The notes under the pieces were generated by a model. It worked only from the letters and a program-made list of their open reading frames with translations, did not search any database and was not told where the DNA came from. A DNA stretch of 48,460 bases from Nonomuraea antri (GTDB lineage Bacteria; Actinomycetota; Actinomycetes; Streptosporangiales; Streptosporangiaceae), in assembly GCF_013283785.1 (NCBI RefSeq), contig NZ_JABCPZ010000057.1, positions 1-48,460 of the forward strand. Reading direction: 5' to 3'. Made by a program: the position numbers and the translations under genes. This document shows positions 8,423 to 17,431 of this stretch, one piece after another. The number at the start of each line of letters is the position of its first letter. The first letter of the stretch is position 1.

Positions 8423-9400
8423 ATGGACATACTGGACGATCTCCACCTCGCGGAGCTGGCGCCGATCCGCTGGCTGCAGAGTCTGCCCGCCGCCGTCGAG
8501 CCGGTGATGGAGTTCGTGTCGATGTTCGGCACCGACACGTTCTTCCTGGTGCTCCTGCCCGCCCTGTACTGGTGCGTGGACCCCAGGCTCGGGCTGCGGG
8601 TCGCGGTGACCGTGCTGGTGGCGGCGGCCACGAACGCGATCGCCAAGCTCCTCACCCACGCGCCCCGGCCGTACTGGATCGACCCTGGGGTGCGTCCGCT
8701 GTCGGTGGAGGGGTCGTTCGGGTTGCCGTCCGGGCACGCGCAGATCGCCGCCGCCACCCTGGGCCAGCTCGCCGCCGGGTCGCGGCGGCCGTGGGCGTGG
8801 TGGACGGCGGGCGGGCTGGTCGCGCTGGTCTGCCTGAGCCGCGTCTATCTCGGGGTGCACTTCGTCTCCGACGTCGTGGTGGGCACGCTGCTCGGCCTGC
8901 TCGTGCTGGCGCTCGTACGCGGGCTGGAGCGCCCGGTGACCGGCTGGTGGGTGCGTCAGCCGCTGTGGGGGCAACTGGCGGCCGCGGCGGCGGTGTCGGG
9001 GGCGGTGCTGGGCGCGGCGGTGCTGGCCAACGCGCCGTACGCGGGCTGGTCGCCGCCCCTGAGCTGGAGCTCGGCCGGGACGATCGCGCCCGAGAGCCTG
9101 GACAGGATCGTCGCCATGTCCGGGGCCCTGCTGGGCGTGCTGGCCGGGGCCTCGGTCATGCACCGGCTCGGCTGGTTCGACGCGGGCGGCCCGCTGAACC
9201 TGCGGCTGGCGCGCTGGCTGCTCGGGTCGGCCGGGCTCGGGCTCATCTGGTTCGGGCTGCGCGCGGCGCTGCCGGACGCCGACGTCCTGCGCTTCCTGCG
9301 TTACGCGCTGCTGTCGCTGTGGGTGCTGGTGGGGGCGCCGCTGACGTTCATCAGGCTCGGACTCATGTCCCGCGCGAAACAGCCGCAGGCCGTTCAATAA
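8423..9400 (+). CDS. PAP2-family membrane phosphatase
   Basis: Integral membrane lipid-phosphate or undecaprenyl-pyrophosphate-type phosphatase. The PAP2 catalytic triad of motifs is complete: KLLTHAPRP (Lys75 to Arg82), PSGH (102-105) and SRVYLGVHFVSD (Arg140, His146, Asp150). About six hydrophobic helices follow one another, and the C-terminal half adds further membrane segments beyond the usual PAP2 core. The ATG directly follows a perfect inverted repeat and has no clear ribosome site. The natural substrate cannot be read from the sequence. It lies between rsmB and rpe with no functional link to either. Confidence 0.88.
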   Translation: MDILDDLHLAELAPIRWLQSLPAAVEPVMEFVSMFGTDTFFLVLLPALYWCVDPRLGLRVAVTVLVAAATNAIAKLLTHAPRPYWIDPGVRPLSVEGSFGLPSGHAQIAAATLGQLAAGSRRPWAWWTAGGLVALVCLSRVYLGVHFVSDVVVGTLLGLLVLALVRGLERPVTGWWVRQPLWGQLAAAAAVSGAVLGAAVLANAPYAGWSPPLSWSSAGTIAPESLDRIVAMSGALLGVLAGASVMHRLGWFDAGGPLNLRLARWLLGSAGLGLIWFGLRAALPDADVLRFLRYALLSLWVLVGAPLTFIRLGLMSRAKQPQAVQ

Positions 9401-9411
9401 ACTTGACCATC

Positions 9412-10065
9412 ATGGCCGTACAGATCTCTCCCAGCATCTTGTCCGCGGACTTCGCCAGGCTCGCCGACGAGGCGGCAGCCGTGCCGAACGCCGACTGGCT
9501 GCACGTCGATGTCATGGACAACCACTTCGTCCCGAACCTGACGCTCGGGCTGCCGATCGTCGAGTCGCTGCTCAAGGCGACCTCGACGCCGCTCGACTGC
9601 CACCTCATGATCGAGGACCCCGACCGCTGGGCCCCGCAGTACGCGGAGGCGGGGGCGGGCAGCGTGACCATCCACGCCGAGGCGGCCAAGGCCCCGGTCC
9701 GCACCCTGCGGCAGATCCGCAAGCTGGGCGCCAGGTCCGGGCTGGCGCTCAACCCGGCCACCGCGGTCGAGCCGTACGAGGGGCTGTTCGGCGAGATCGA
9801 CATGCTGCTGCTGATGACCGTGGAGCCGGGGTTCGGCGGGCAGAAGTTCCTCGACATGGTGCTGCCCAAGATCCGCCGGGCCCGTGAGCTGATCCAGCGG
9901 CACGGCGGCCAGATCTGGCTGCAGGTCGACGGGGGAGTGGCCGCCGACACGATCGAGCGCTGCGCCGACGCGGGCGCCGACGTGTTCGTCGCGGGCAGCG
10001 CGGTCTTCGGCGCCGACGACCGGGCCGCCGCCGTCGACGCCCTGCGCGCCGCCGCCACCCGCTGA
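9412..10065 (+). CDS. rpe: Ribulose-phosphate 3-epimerase
   Basis: Interconverts ribulose-5-phosphate and xylulose-5-phosphate in the pentose phosphate pathway. The TIM-barrel signatures are intact: SPSILSADF at the start, HVDVMDNHFVPNLT with the catalytic Asp, CHLMIEDP, MTVEPGFGGQKF and the phosphate-binding QVDGGV...AGSAVFG. The 217-residue length is normal. The same frame is open far upstream, but homology begins at the ATG at 9412, so that start is used. A possible -10 (TAAACT, 9398-9403) lies eight bases upstream. A terminator hairpin follows at 10099. Confidence 0.96.
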   Translation: MAVQISPSILSADFARLADEAAAVPNADWLHVDVMDNHFVPNLTLGLPIVESLLKATSTPLDCHLMIEDPDRWAPQYAEAGAGSVTIHAEAAKAPVRTLRQIRKLGARSGLALNPATAVEPYEGLFGEIDMLLLMTVEPGFGGQKFLDMVLPKIRRARELIQRHGGQIWLQVDGGVAADTIERCADAGADVFVAGSAVFGADDRAAAVDALRAAATR

Positions 10066-10098
10066 TCCGGGCTCTCAAAAATCGGGCGGGAAAACGCG

Positions 10099-10129
10099 CG
10101 CCCCCGGCACCGAGACGGCGCCGGGGGCG
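10099..10129. terminator. Bidirectional terminator between rpe and the ABC operon
   Basis: Ten-base perfect arms (CGCCCCCGGC at 10099-10108 and its complement at 10120-10129) with an 11-base loop, placed between convergent genes. There is no U-tract, as usual in actinomycetes. Confidence 0.75.
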
Positions 10130-10151
10130 AAAGCGGGAACCGCGCGGGGTG

Positions 10152-11179
<1,028 letters not shown>

Positions 11180-11183
<4 letters not shown>

Positions 11184-12193
11184 TGCGTCTCCTTACCAGT
11201 TTGCGCGCGAAGCTCCGTCTTCTGCGAGAGCGACAGGTAGCAGGCGTCGCCGTGGCCGCGGTGCGGCGCCAGCTCAGGACGCTCGCCAGAGCATACCTGC
11301 GCCCCGAGCAGCTTCATGTAGTCGCAGCGCGGGTGGAAGGCGCAGCCGGAAGGCCGGTTGATCATGCTCGGCGGCGTGCCGCGCACCGGCTGCAGCGGCA
11401 GGTCCACCGGCCGGTTCAGGGTCGGCATCGAGTTGAGCAGGCCCCAGGTGTAGGGGTGGCGCGGCTCGCGCAGCACCTCCTGCATCGTGCCGCGTTCCAC
11501 GGCCCGGCCCGCGTACATGACCAGCACGTTGTGCGCGGTCTGGGCGACCACGCCGAGGTCGTGCGTGATCAGGATGATCGCGGTGCCCGACTGCTCCTGC
11601 AGCTCGCGCAGCAGGTCCAGGATCTGGGCCTGGACGGTGACGTCCAGCGCGGTGGTGGGCTCGTCGGCGATGAGCAGGCCGGGGTCGCACACCAGCGCCA
11701 TGGCGATCATCGCGCGCTGGCGCATGCCGCCGGAGAACTGGTGCGGGTAGTCGTCCACGCGCGTCTTGGGCTGCGGGATGCCCACCCGGTCGAGCATCTC
11801 GATCGCGCGGTCGCGCGCGGTCGACTTCGACACGCCCATGTGCTTGCGGTAGACCTCGCCGATCTGCCGGCCGATCGTGTGGAACGGCGACAGCGCGGTC
11901 AGCGGGTCCTGGAAGATCATCGCGATCTTGTGCCCGCGCAGCTTCTCCATGGTGGAGCGGGACGCGCCCAGCAGTTCCTGCCCGTCGAACTTGATGCTCC
12001 CGGAGATCTTCGCGGTCTCCGGGTTGTGCAGCCCGAGCACGGCCAGGTTCGTCACCGACTTGCCGGAGCCGGACTCTCCCACGATGCCGAGCGTCTTGCC
12101 CTGCTCGACCTCGAAGGACAGGCCGTCCACGGCGTGGACGACGCCGTCCTCGGTGTGGAAGTCCACGGTGAGATCGTTGACTTCAAGAAACAT
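11180..12193 (-). CDS. Peptide ABC transporter ATP-binding protein (DppD/OppD type)
   Basis: First ATPase of the importer. Walker A GESGSGKS, signature FSGGMRQRAMIAMAL, Walker B LLIADEPTTALD and switch His in ITHDLGVV are present. The C-terminal extension carries GCAFHPRCDYM plus two later Cys (AQVCSG and GDACY). Such cysteines bind an iron-sulfur cluster in some DppD proteins; that is family knowledge and is not shown here. The ATG at 12193 shares one base with the stop of the upstream permease (TGATG). The frame is open further upstream, but the domain starts at MFLEVNDLTVDF. Length 337. Confidence 0.93.
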
Positions 12194-13173
12194 CAGCTCA
12201 GCCTCACGCGTGGGTCGATGACGGCGTACAGGGCGTCCACGACGACGCTCATGATCACGATCGCGCCCGCCGCGACGAGCACCACGGCCATCAGCGTGGG
12301 CAGGTCGGAGTCGAACACCGCGTTGATCGACAGGCGGCCGATGCCCTGCAGGCCGAACGTCGTCTCGGTGATGATCGCGCCGCCGATGAGCGTGCCCAGG
12401 TCGACGCCGAAGATGGTGATGATCGGGGTCAGCGTGCCGCGCAGCGCGAAGCGCATGGTGACGCTGGCGCCGGACATGCCCTTGGCCCTGGCCGTGCGCA
12501 CGTAGTCCTCGGCCAGGTTCTCCACCATGGTGGAGCGCGTCATCCTGGTGTAGTTGGCGGTGAAGATCATCGCCAGCACGAGCCAGGGCAGCAGCAGGCC
12601 GGAGAACCACTTCAGCGGTTCCTCGGTGATCGGGTAGTACTTGGGCTGCGAGAAGACGCGTGCCTGGTACACGAAGAAGTACATCATCAGGGTGCCGACG
12701 AAGTAGATCTGCGCGGAGGCGCCGATCAGCGACGCGACGCTGGCGATCTTGTCGAGCGGCTTGCCCTGACGCAGCGCGGCGATGACGCCCATGGCCACGC
12801 CGAACAGCAGGAAGACGATCGCGGCGCCGATCGTCAGCGAGACGGTGACGGGCAGCCGGTCGATGATGGTCTCGAAGACCGGGGCGCGGTTGACGAAGGA
12901 GTAGCCCAGGCAGGGCGCGGCGCAGTAGCCGAGTCCTTCGTACTCGCGGCCCACGAAGATGCCCGCGACCCACTGGACGAACTGCACCATGAGCGGCTGG
13001 TCCATGCCGAGGTTGTGGCGGGCCTGTTCCAGGAGGGCGGGTGGGCACACCTTGCCGCAGAACAGTCGAGCGGGGTCGGCGGGGATCGCATAGAAGAGGA
13101 AGAACGTCACCGCCGAGATGATCAGCAGGATGACCGCTGCGCCCACCGCACGACGGGTTAGGAATCGAAGCAC
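12193..13173 (-). CDS. Peptide ABC transporter permease (DppB/OppB type)
   Basis: Six-helix inner-membrane subunit. It begins LRFLTRRAVGAAVILLIISAV (first span) and carries the EAA-loop region (DYVRTARAKGMSGASV) that contacts the ATPases. Length 326. The first extracytoplasmic loop holds two Cys pairs (CGKVC and YCAAPC), which could form disulfides outside the membrane; this is unusual. The GTG start at 13173 has GGAG ten to seven bases upstream on its strand. A strong hairpin separates it from the binding-protein gene upstream. Confidence 0.92.
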   Translation of the reverse strand: MLRFLTRRAVGAAVILLIISAVTFFLFYAIPADPARLFCGKVCPPALLEQARHNLGMDQPLMVQFVQWVAGIFVGREYEGLGYCAAPCLGYSFVNRAPVFETIIDRLPVTVSLTIGAAIVFLLFGVAMGVIAALRQGKPLDKIASVASLIGASAQIYFVGTLMMYFFVYQARVFSQPKYYPITEEPLKWFSGLLLPWLVLAMIFTANYTRMTRSTMVENLAEDYVRTARAKGMSGASVTMRFALRGTLTPIITIFGVDLGTLIGGAIITETTFGLQGIGRLSINAVFDSDLPTLMAVVLVAAGAIVIMSVVVDALYAVIDPRVRLS

Positions 13174-13193
13174 GAGATCTCCAAGAGAGTGCC

Positions 13194-13218
13194 CCGGGCA
13201 CCCCTGCGGGGTGCCCGG
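13194..13218 (-). terminator. Intercistronic hairpin between the binding protein and permease genes
   Basis: Eleven-base perfect arms (13194-13204 and 13208-13218) around a three-base loop, between the stop codon of the binding protein gene and the ribosome site of the next permease. It probably protects or attenuates the transcript so that more binding protein than permease is made, a common arrangement in binding-protein-dependent operons. Confidence 0.65.
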
Positions 13219-13228
13219 AGCGAGGGTG

Positions 13229-15010
13229 CTACTGCTTCACGAAGATGGTGTTCGGCAGGACCGTCCACTGCTGCGGATCGATCTCGGCGCCGCCCACCTT
13301 GGAGCCGTGCAGCATGGTCGCGATGCGGTTCTCAGCGACGACCAGCGGGGTGTACTTCTCCTGGATCTCCTTGTCCAGCGCCATCCACGCCGCGTTCGCC
13401 GCGTCGATGTCGGGGTTCTCGGAGATCTCCTTCATCTTCGCGGTGAGCTCGGGCGTGTTCAGGTGCGACATGTTCTGCCCACCGTCCGCGACCGGGCCGA
13501 AGATGATCGGCATGACGGTGGAGCCGGAGGGCCAGTCAGAGCCCCAGCCGCCCCAGTACAGGTCGAACTCGTTCTTGGTCTGGCTGATCGAGTCGTAGTA
13601 CGTCTTGCGGTCCAGCGGCTTGGCCACGACCTTGATGCCGGCCTTCTCCAGAGCGTTCTTGATCACGATCGTGACCTGCTCCTGGGTCGGCGTCTGGTTG
13701 TAGGCGTAGACGATGGTCGGGTTCGGGTTGCCCGTCTCGGCCAGCAGCTGCTTGGCCTTCTCGATGTCACCCTCGGGCTTGGTCGTCTTGCCGAACAGGT
13801 CGTACGGCTTGTAGCCGACCGTGGTGTTCTCGTTGAGGATCGTCGTCGGCAGGGCCGCGGCCTGCGGGCCGCCCAGCGTCTGCTGGATCTGCTTCGACGG
13901 CCACGCGTAGTTGATCGCCTGGCGAACCTTCTGGTCCTTCACCCGGTCGAGGTTGAAGTAGTAGTAGTTGCCGTACGGCGACGGGCTGACCAGGCGGCGG
14001 CCGGCCAGGTCCTGGTTGCTCAGCACCTGCTGCAGGCGCTCCGGCGGGGTGGAGGCGTAGAAGGTGAAGGCCGTCTGGTCAGGGCCGGCGTCGGCGACGA
14101 ACCGGTCCGTGATCTGCAGCGGCTCCTGGCCGAACTCCATCTTCCACACGTCGGGGTAGGCGCCGCGGATCGGGTCGGTGTTGGCGTCCCAGTGCGGGTT
14201 GCGGACCAGCTCGTACGACTTGTCCACGACGTGCGACTTGATGATGTACGGACCGGAGGAGAAGGGCTCCTTGTCGTACTTCTCCTTGGTGTCCTTGGCC
14301 TTGGGCACGATGCCGTAACCACCCATGGCGAAGGCGTAGTTGGCGTCGGCGTGCGGCGTCTTGAACTTGAAGACGACCGTCTTGTCGTCAGGAGTCTCGA
14401 TGGCGTCGAGCTCCTTGCCGTCGTACGGGCCCTCGTAGGCCTTCTTGTAGTCCTCTTCGGTGAGCCACTGCTGGATGTAGCTCGGGCCGAAGGTGACGAA
14501 CGGGGCGAACATCCGCTCGATCGTCCACTTGACGTCGGCGGAGGTGATCGCGCTGCCGTCCTGCCACTTCACCCCGTCCTTGAGGGTGAACGTCCAGGTC
14601 TTGCCGCCGTCCGACGGGGTGCCCGCGTCGGTGGCGAGGTCGCCGACCAGCTTGAACTCGCCCTTGGCGGTCCGCTTGTAACCGGTCAGGCCGCGGTGGA
14701 TCAGCATCGCCATGGTCTGGGCGGTGTTGACGTAGATCTGCGCCGGGTCGAGGTGGGCGAAGTCGTCACGGTCGATCATGGTGACCGTGCCGCCCTTCTG
14801 CACCCCCTCCGGCGGGATGGCCGGACCCTTGGAGTCGTCGGCGGTGCCCAGGGTGATGGTCGCCGGCGTGTACGTCGCGGCGGGGGCGGCGGACGCACCG
14901 GAGCTGGCCGGGGCGCCGGTGGGGGCGCCCGCGTTGCCCGGCGCGCAGGCCGTGACCACGGCCAGCGCCGCGGCGGCGAGAACCGCTGCCGCCTTCCTGC
15001 GGTGATTCAT
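13229..15010 (-). CDS. Peptide ABC transporter substrate-binding lipoprotein (family 5)
   Basis: Extracytoplasmic solute receptor of the importer. The N-terminus is a lipoprotein signal: basic MNHRRK, a hydrophobic Ala-rich stretch, and the lipobox VTAC with Cys22. The mature part follows the SBP family 5 pattern: FAHLDPAQIYVNTAQTMAMLIHRGL near the start, FTLKDGVKWQDG, then a DPIRGAYPDVWKMEFG region. Length 593 is typical. The ATG at 15010 has AGGAG upstream. It lies nine bases after the C-type permease gene and ahead of the hairpin at 13194. Peptides are the likely ligand, but nickel, haem or sugars are possible in this family. Confidence 0.92.
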   Translation of the reverse strand: MNHRRKAAAVLAAAALAVVTACAPGNAGAPTGAPASSGASAAPAATYTPATITLGTADDSKGPAIPPEGVQKGGTVTMIDRDDFAHLDPAQIYVNTAQTMAMLIHRGLTGYKRTAKGEFKLVGDLATDAGTPSDGGKTWTFTLKDGVKWQDGSAITSADVKWTIERMFAPFVTFGPSYIQQWLTEEDYKKAYEGPYDGKELDAIETPDDKTVVFKFKTPHADANYAFAMGGYGIVPKAKDTKEKYDKEPFSSGPYIIKSHVVDKSYELVRNPHWDANTDPIRGAYPDVWKMEFGQEPLQITDRFVADAGPDQTAFTFYASTPPERLQQVLSNQDLAGRRLVSPSPYGNYYYFNLDRVKDQKVRQAINYAWPSKQIQQTLGGPQAAALPTTILNENTTVGYKPYDLFGKTTKPEGDIEKAKQLLAETGNPNPTIVYAYNQTPTQEQVTIVIKNALEKAGIKVVAKPLDRKTYYDSISQTKNEFDLYWGGWGSDWPSGSTVMPIIFGPVADGGQNMSHLNTPELTAKMKEISENPDIDAANAAWMALDKEIQEKYTPLVVAENRIATMLHGSKVGGAEIDPQQWTVLPNTIFVKQ

Positions 15011-15019
15011 ATTTCTCCT

Positions 15020-16021
15020 TTAGCGCTTGATCTTGGGGTCGAAGGCGTCGCGAACCGAGTCGCCCAGCAGGTTGAAGGCGACAACGAAGATCAGCAGTGC
15101 GACTCCAGGGAAGATCAGATAGGTGATGTCGTTCTGGTAGACCTGGGTGGCCCGCAGGAACATCCGGCCCCAGTCGGGGACCCGCTCGCCCAGGCCGGCA
15201 CCGAGGAACGACAGCGCCGCCTCGGCCGTGACCATGGCGGGCAGCAGAAGTGTGGACTGGATGAGGATCGGCGTCCACAGGTTGGGCAGCAGTTCCTTGA
15301 ACACGATCCGCACCGGCGAGGCGCCCGTCACCTTGGCGGCCTCGATGAACTCGCGCTCACGCATCGACAGCACCTGGCCGCGCAGCAACCGGGCCAGTCC
15401 GGCCCAGCCGAACGCGGTGAGCAGGATGGTCAGCGAGATGCCGCGGTACCAGACCGGTGGCTCCTCGGCGGCCCCCACGACCAGGCTGTCCAGCACCGGG
15501 ATGAAGGCCAGGATGAACAGCGTGGACGGGAACGACAGCGTCAGGTCGATGAGCCGGCCGACGAAGTAGTCGGTCTTGCCGCCCGCGTATCCCGCCACGA
15601 TGCCGACCACGACACCGATGGTCGTGATCAGCAGGGTGGCGGCGACCGCGATGATCAGCGAGGTCCTGACGCCGTAGATGAGCTGCGTGAACACGTCACG
15701 CCCGAGGTTCGGCTCGAGTCCGAACCAGAACTCCGAGCTGATCCCGCCGTTCGGCGCGACCGGGTACCCGAAGTCGTTGAGCAGGCCCGGGATGTCCTGG
15801 CCGTACAACGTGTACGGGTCCTTGCCGTAAACGGCGGAGATCACCGGGGCGAGGATCGCGACCAGGAAGTAGAAGATCACGATGATCGCGGAGATGACCC
15901 CTGTGCGGTCGCGACGGAACCGGAGCCACATGAGCTGGCCCGGCGAACGGCCAACCGCCTCCTGGGCCTCGGTCACGGACGTCGCGTCAGGCGCGGGTGC
16001 AGTGGACGTCGGTGTCGTCAT
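15020..16021 (-). CDS. Peptide ABC transporter permease (DppC/OppC type)
   Basis: Second membrane subunit and first gene of the operon. A cytoplasmic Pro/Thr/Ala-rich tail (about 40 residues) precedes the first span (VISAIIVIFYFLVAILAPVI). The OppC-type EAA loop reads REFIEAAKVTGASPVRIVF, followed by the AEAALSFLGAGL motif. Length 333. Start ATG at 16021 with GGAG about ten bases upstream. Finding the C-type permease first, then A, B, D, F, is a rearranged order compared with the usual A-B-C-D-F. Confidence 0.92.
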   Translation of the reverse strand: MTTPTSTAPAPDATSVTEAQEAVGRSPGQLMWLRFRRDRTGVISAIIVIFYFLVAILAPVISAVYGKDPYTLYGQDIPGLLNDFGYPVAPNGGISSEFWFGLEPNLGRDVFTQLIYGVRTSLIIAVAATLLITTIGVVVGIVAGYAGGKTDYFVGRLIDLTLSFPSTLFILAFIPVLDSLVVGAAEEPPVWYRGISLTILLTAFGWAGLARLLRGQVLSMREREFIEAAKVTGASPVRIVFKELLPNLWTPILIQSTLLLPAMVTAEAALSFLGAGLGERVPDWGRMFLRATQVYQNDITYLIFPGVALLIFVVAFNLLGDSVRDAFDPKIKR

Positions 16022-16292
16022 GTAGTTGGGGCTCCAAGCGAAACGTGCAATCAGGAAAAGTCAGACCTGATGGTCAGGCTCGCAGGTCACGGAGCCGCGG
16101 AGCAACGGCGAAGTGATATATCCCGATATTGGTGCACAAATTCCATGAGGCTGTGGCTGAAAACCTCTTGTCCCGTTATGTGGACAACTGAGAGGATGAC
16201 ACACTCGCCTGCGCGCCGTGATCACGGAATCAAGATGCGGCCATGACACTCTCGTGACATAACCGGCGTGTGACCTGGGTAAGTCCTTACTT
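16022..16292. promoter_or_regulatory. Divergent promoter region (ABC operon / DUF2236 gene)
   Basis: The 271 bp between divergent starts is markedly more AT-rich than its surroundings, notably around 16110-16160. For the rightward gene, TAAGTC (16280-16285) lies seven bases before the ATG at 16293. For the leftward operon I see no single convincing -10/-35 pair. No protein-coding signal is seen. Confidence 0.5.
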
Positions 16293-17102
16293 ATGAGTGA
16301 CCATGGACTGTTCGGCCCCAGGTCCGTGACATGGCGGATCATGGGTGAGCCGATTCTGCTGGTCGGCGGGTTCCGCGCCCTCTTGATGCAGGGGCTCCAC
16401 CCGCGGGCGATGCGCGGGGTGCTGCAGAACTCCGCCCTCATGGATCCGGACGAGTCGTGGTCACGCTTCGTCCGTACGACCGAGTTCGTGCGGGTACGCA
16501 CGTACGGCTCTCTGGAGGAAGTACAGCGGGCCGGACGCCGGGTGCGCAAGATTCATGCCAAACTGACCGCTCACGATCCGGATACGGGCACCCGATTCCG
16601 GCTCGACGACCCGTCCGCGCTGCGCTGGGTGCACGTGGGCGAGGTGGATTCGTACCTGTCGGTCGCCCGACGGGCCGGCGTCAGGCTCACCGACGCCGAG
16701 GCCGACACGTTCGTCGCCGAGTGGCGGCGCGCGGCCGAGGTGGTCGGCCTCGCCCGGGACGACGTGCCCGGCTCGGTGGCCGAGCTGTCGGACTACATCG
16801 AAGCCGAGCGGCCCGGCCTGCGCTTCGTCCCCGAGGCGGCGCACCCGCTGCGGCTGTCGTTGAACGCGCCGCTGCCGCTGATGCTGACCCCGCTGCGCCC
16901 GGCGCTGCCCGCGCTGACCCTGCTCGCCTTCGCCACCCTGCCCCGCTGGGCCCGCCGCCTGTACGGGCTGCCCGCCACGCCGGTCGGCGACCTGTGGGCC
17001 ACGGCCACGCTCAGGACCCTGCACACCGGGCTCGGCCTGGTGCCCGCCCAGGTTCGCTACGCCCCGGCCGCCCGTCGCGCCAGGCGGTTGATGGCCGCCT
17101 GA
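16293..17102 (+). CDS. DUF2236 (MpaB/latex-clearing type) oxygenase family protein
   Basis: Member of the family that includes the rubber oxygenase Lcp and fungal MpaB. Recognised from GFRALLMQGLHPRAMRGVLQNS near residues 28-49, the following RVRTYGSLEEVQRAGRRV and RKIHAKL, and RWVHVGEVDSYL. The His residues in these motifs are the usual haem-ligand and active-site positions of the family. Length 269 is normal for the short bacterial branch. It has no signal peptide and one hydrophobic stretch near the C-terminus. The substrate is unknown. It precedes, and is probably not co-transcribed with, the FMN-controlled riboflavin operon. Confidence 0.85.
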   Translation: MSDHGLFGPRSVTWRIMGEPILLVGGFRALLMQGLHPRAMRGVLQNSALMDPDESWSRFVRTTEFVRVRTYGSLEEVQRAGRRVRKIHAKLTAHDPDTGTRFRLDDPSALRWVHVGEVDSYLSVARRAGVRLTDAEADTFVAEWRRAAEVVGLARDDVPGSVAELSDYIEAERPGLRFVPEAAHPLRLSLNAPLPLMLTPLRPALPALTLLAFATLPRWARRLYGLPATPVGDLWATATLRTLHTGLGLVPAQVRYAPAARRARRLMAA

Positions 17103-17183
17103 CCTCGCGCTCCGTCCCCGGTGCGGGGGTGGTCGCAGGTGCCGATGAGGACATGGCAAACTGATAGGAGAAGAGAGCTAGCG

Positions 17184-17306
17184 TGCTCCGGGGTCGGTGA
17201 AAGTCCGAACCGGCGGTGACAGTCCGCGACCCGGCCGATGCCATCGGCCGGTTGACTCGGTGAAATTCCGGGACCGACGGTTAAAGTCCGGATGGGAGGA
17301 AGCGCG
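17184..17306 (+). ncRNA. FMN riboswitch (RFN element)
   Basis: The conserved RFN core is readable: GGTGAAAGTCCGAACCGGCG at 17196-17215, then GTGACAGTCCGCGAC, a variable GC-rich stem (GGCCGATGCCATCGGCC) and the closing GTCCGGATGGGAGGA at 17286-17300. It lies 126 bases before the ribD start. It senses flavin mononucleotide and switches off the riboflavin operon when FMN is plentiful. The downstream leader (17307-17431) contains a hairpin at 17341-17373 with seven-base arms and then the ribosome site GGAGG at 17421-17425; this could be the expression platform, so control of translation is plausible. Confidence 0.95.
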
Positions 17307-17431
17307 CGAGGTGTCCGGCGTCCAGCCGGGCGCCTGCTGTGGTGCACACGTACGTGACGTGCGTCCGTGCACCCGGTCAACCCCCCGGGGCCCGCCGTGG
17401 CTTGGAGCTACTGGCGAGTAGGAGGCCCGGG

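Noticed and set aside
13118..16246. A 1042-codon plus-strand open frame across the ABC operon
   Set aside because: It is antisense to well-identified permease and binding-protein genes and has the Arg/Val/Gly-rich composition of a GC-rich shadow frame.
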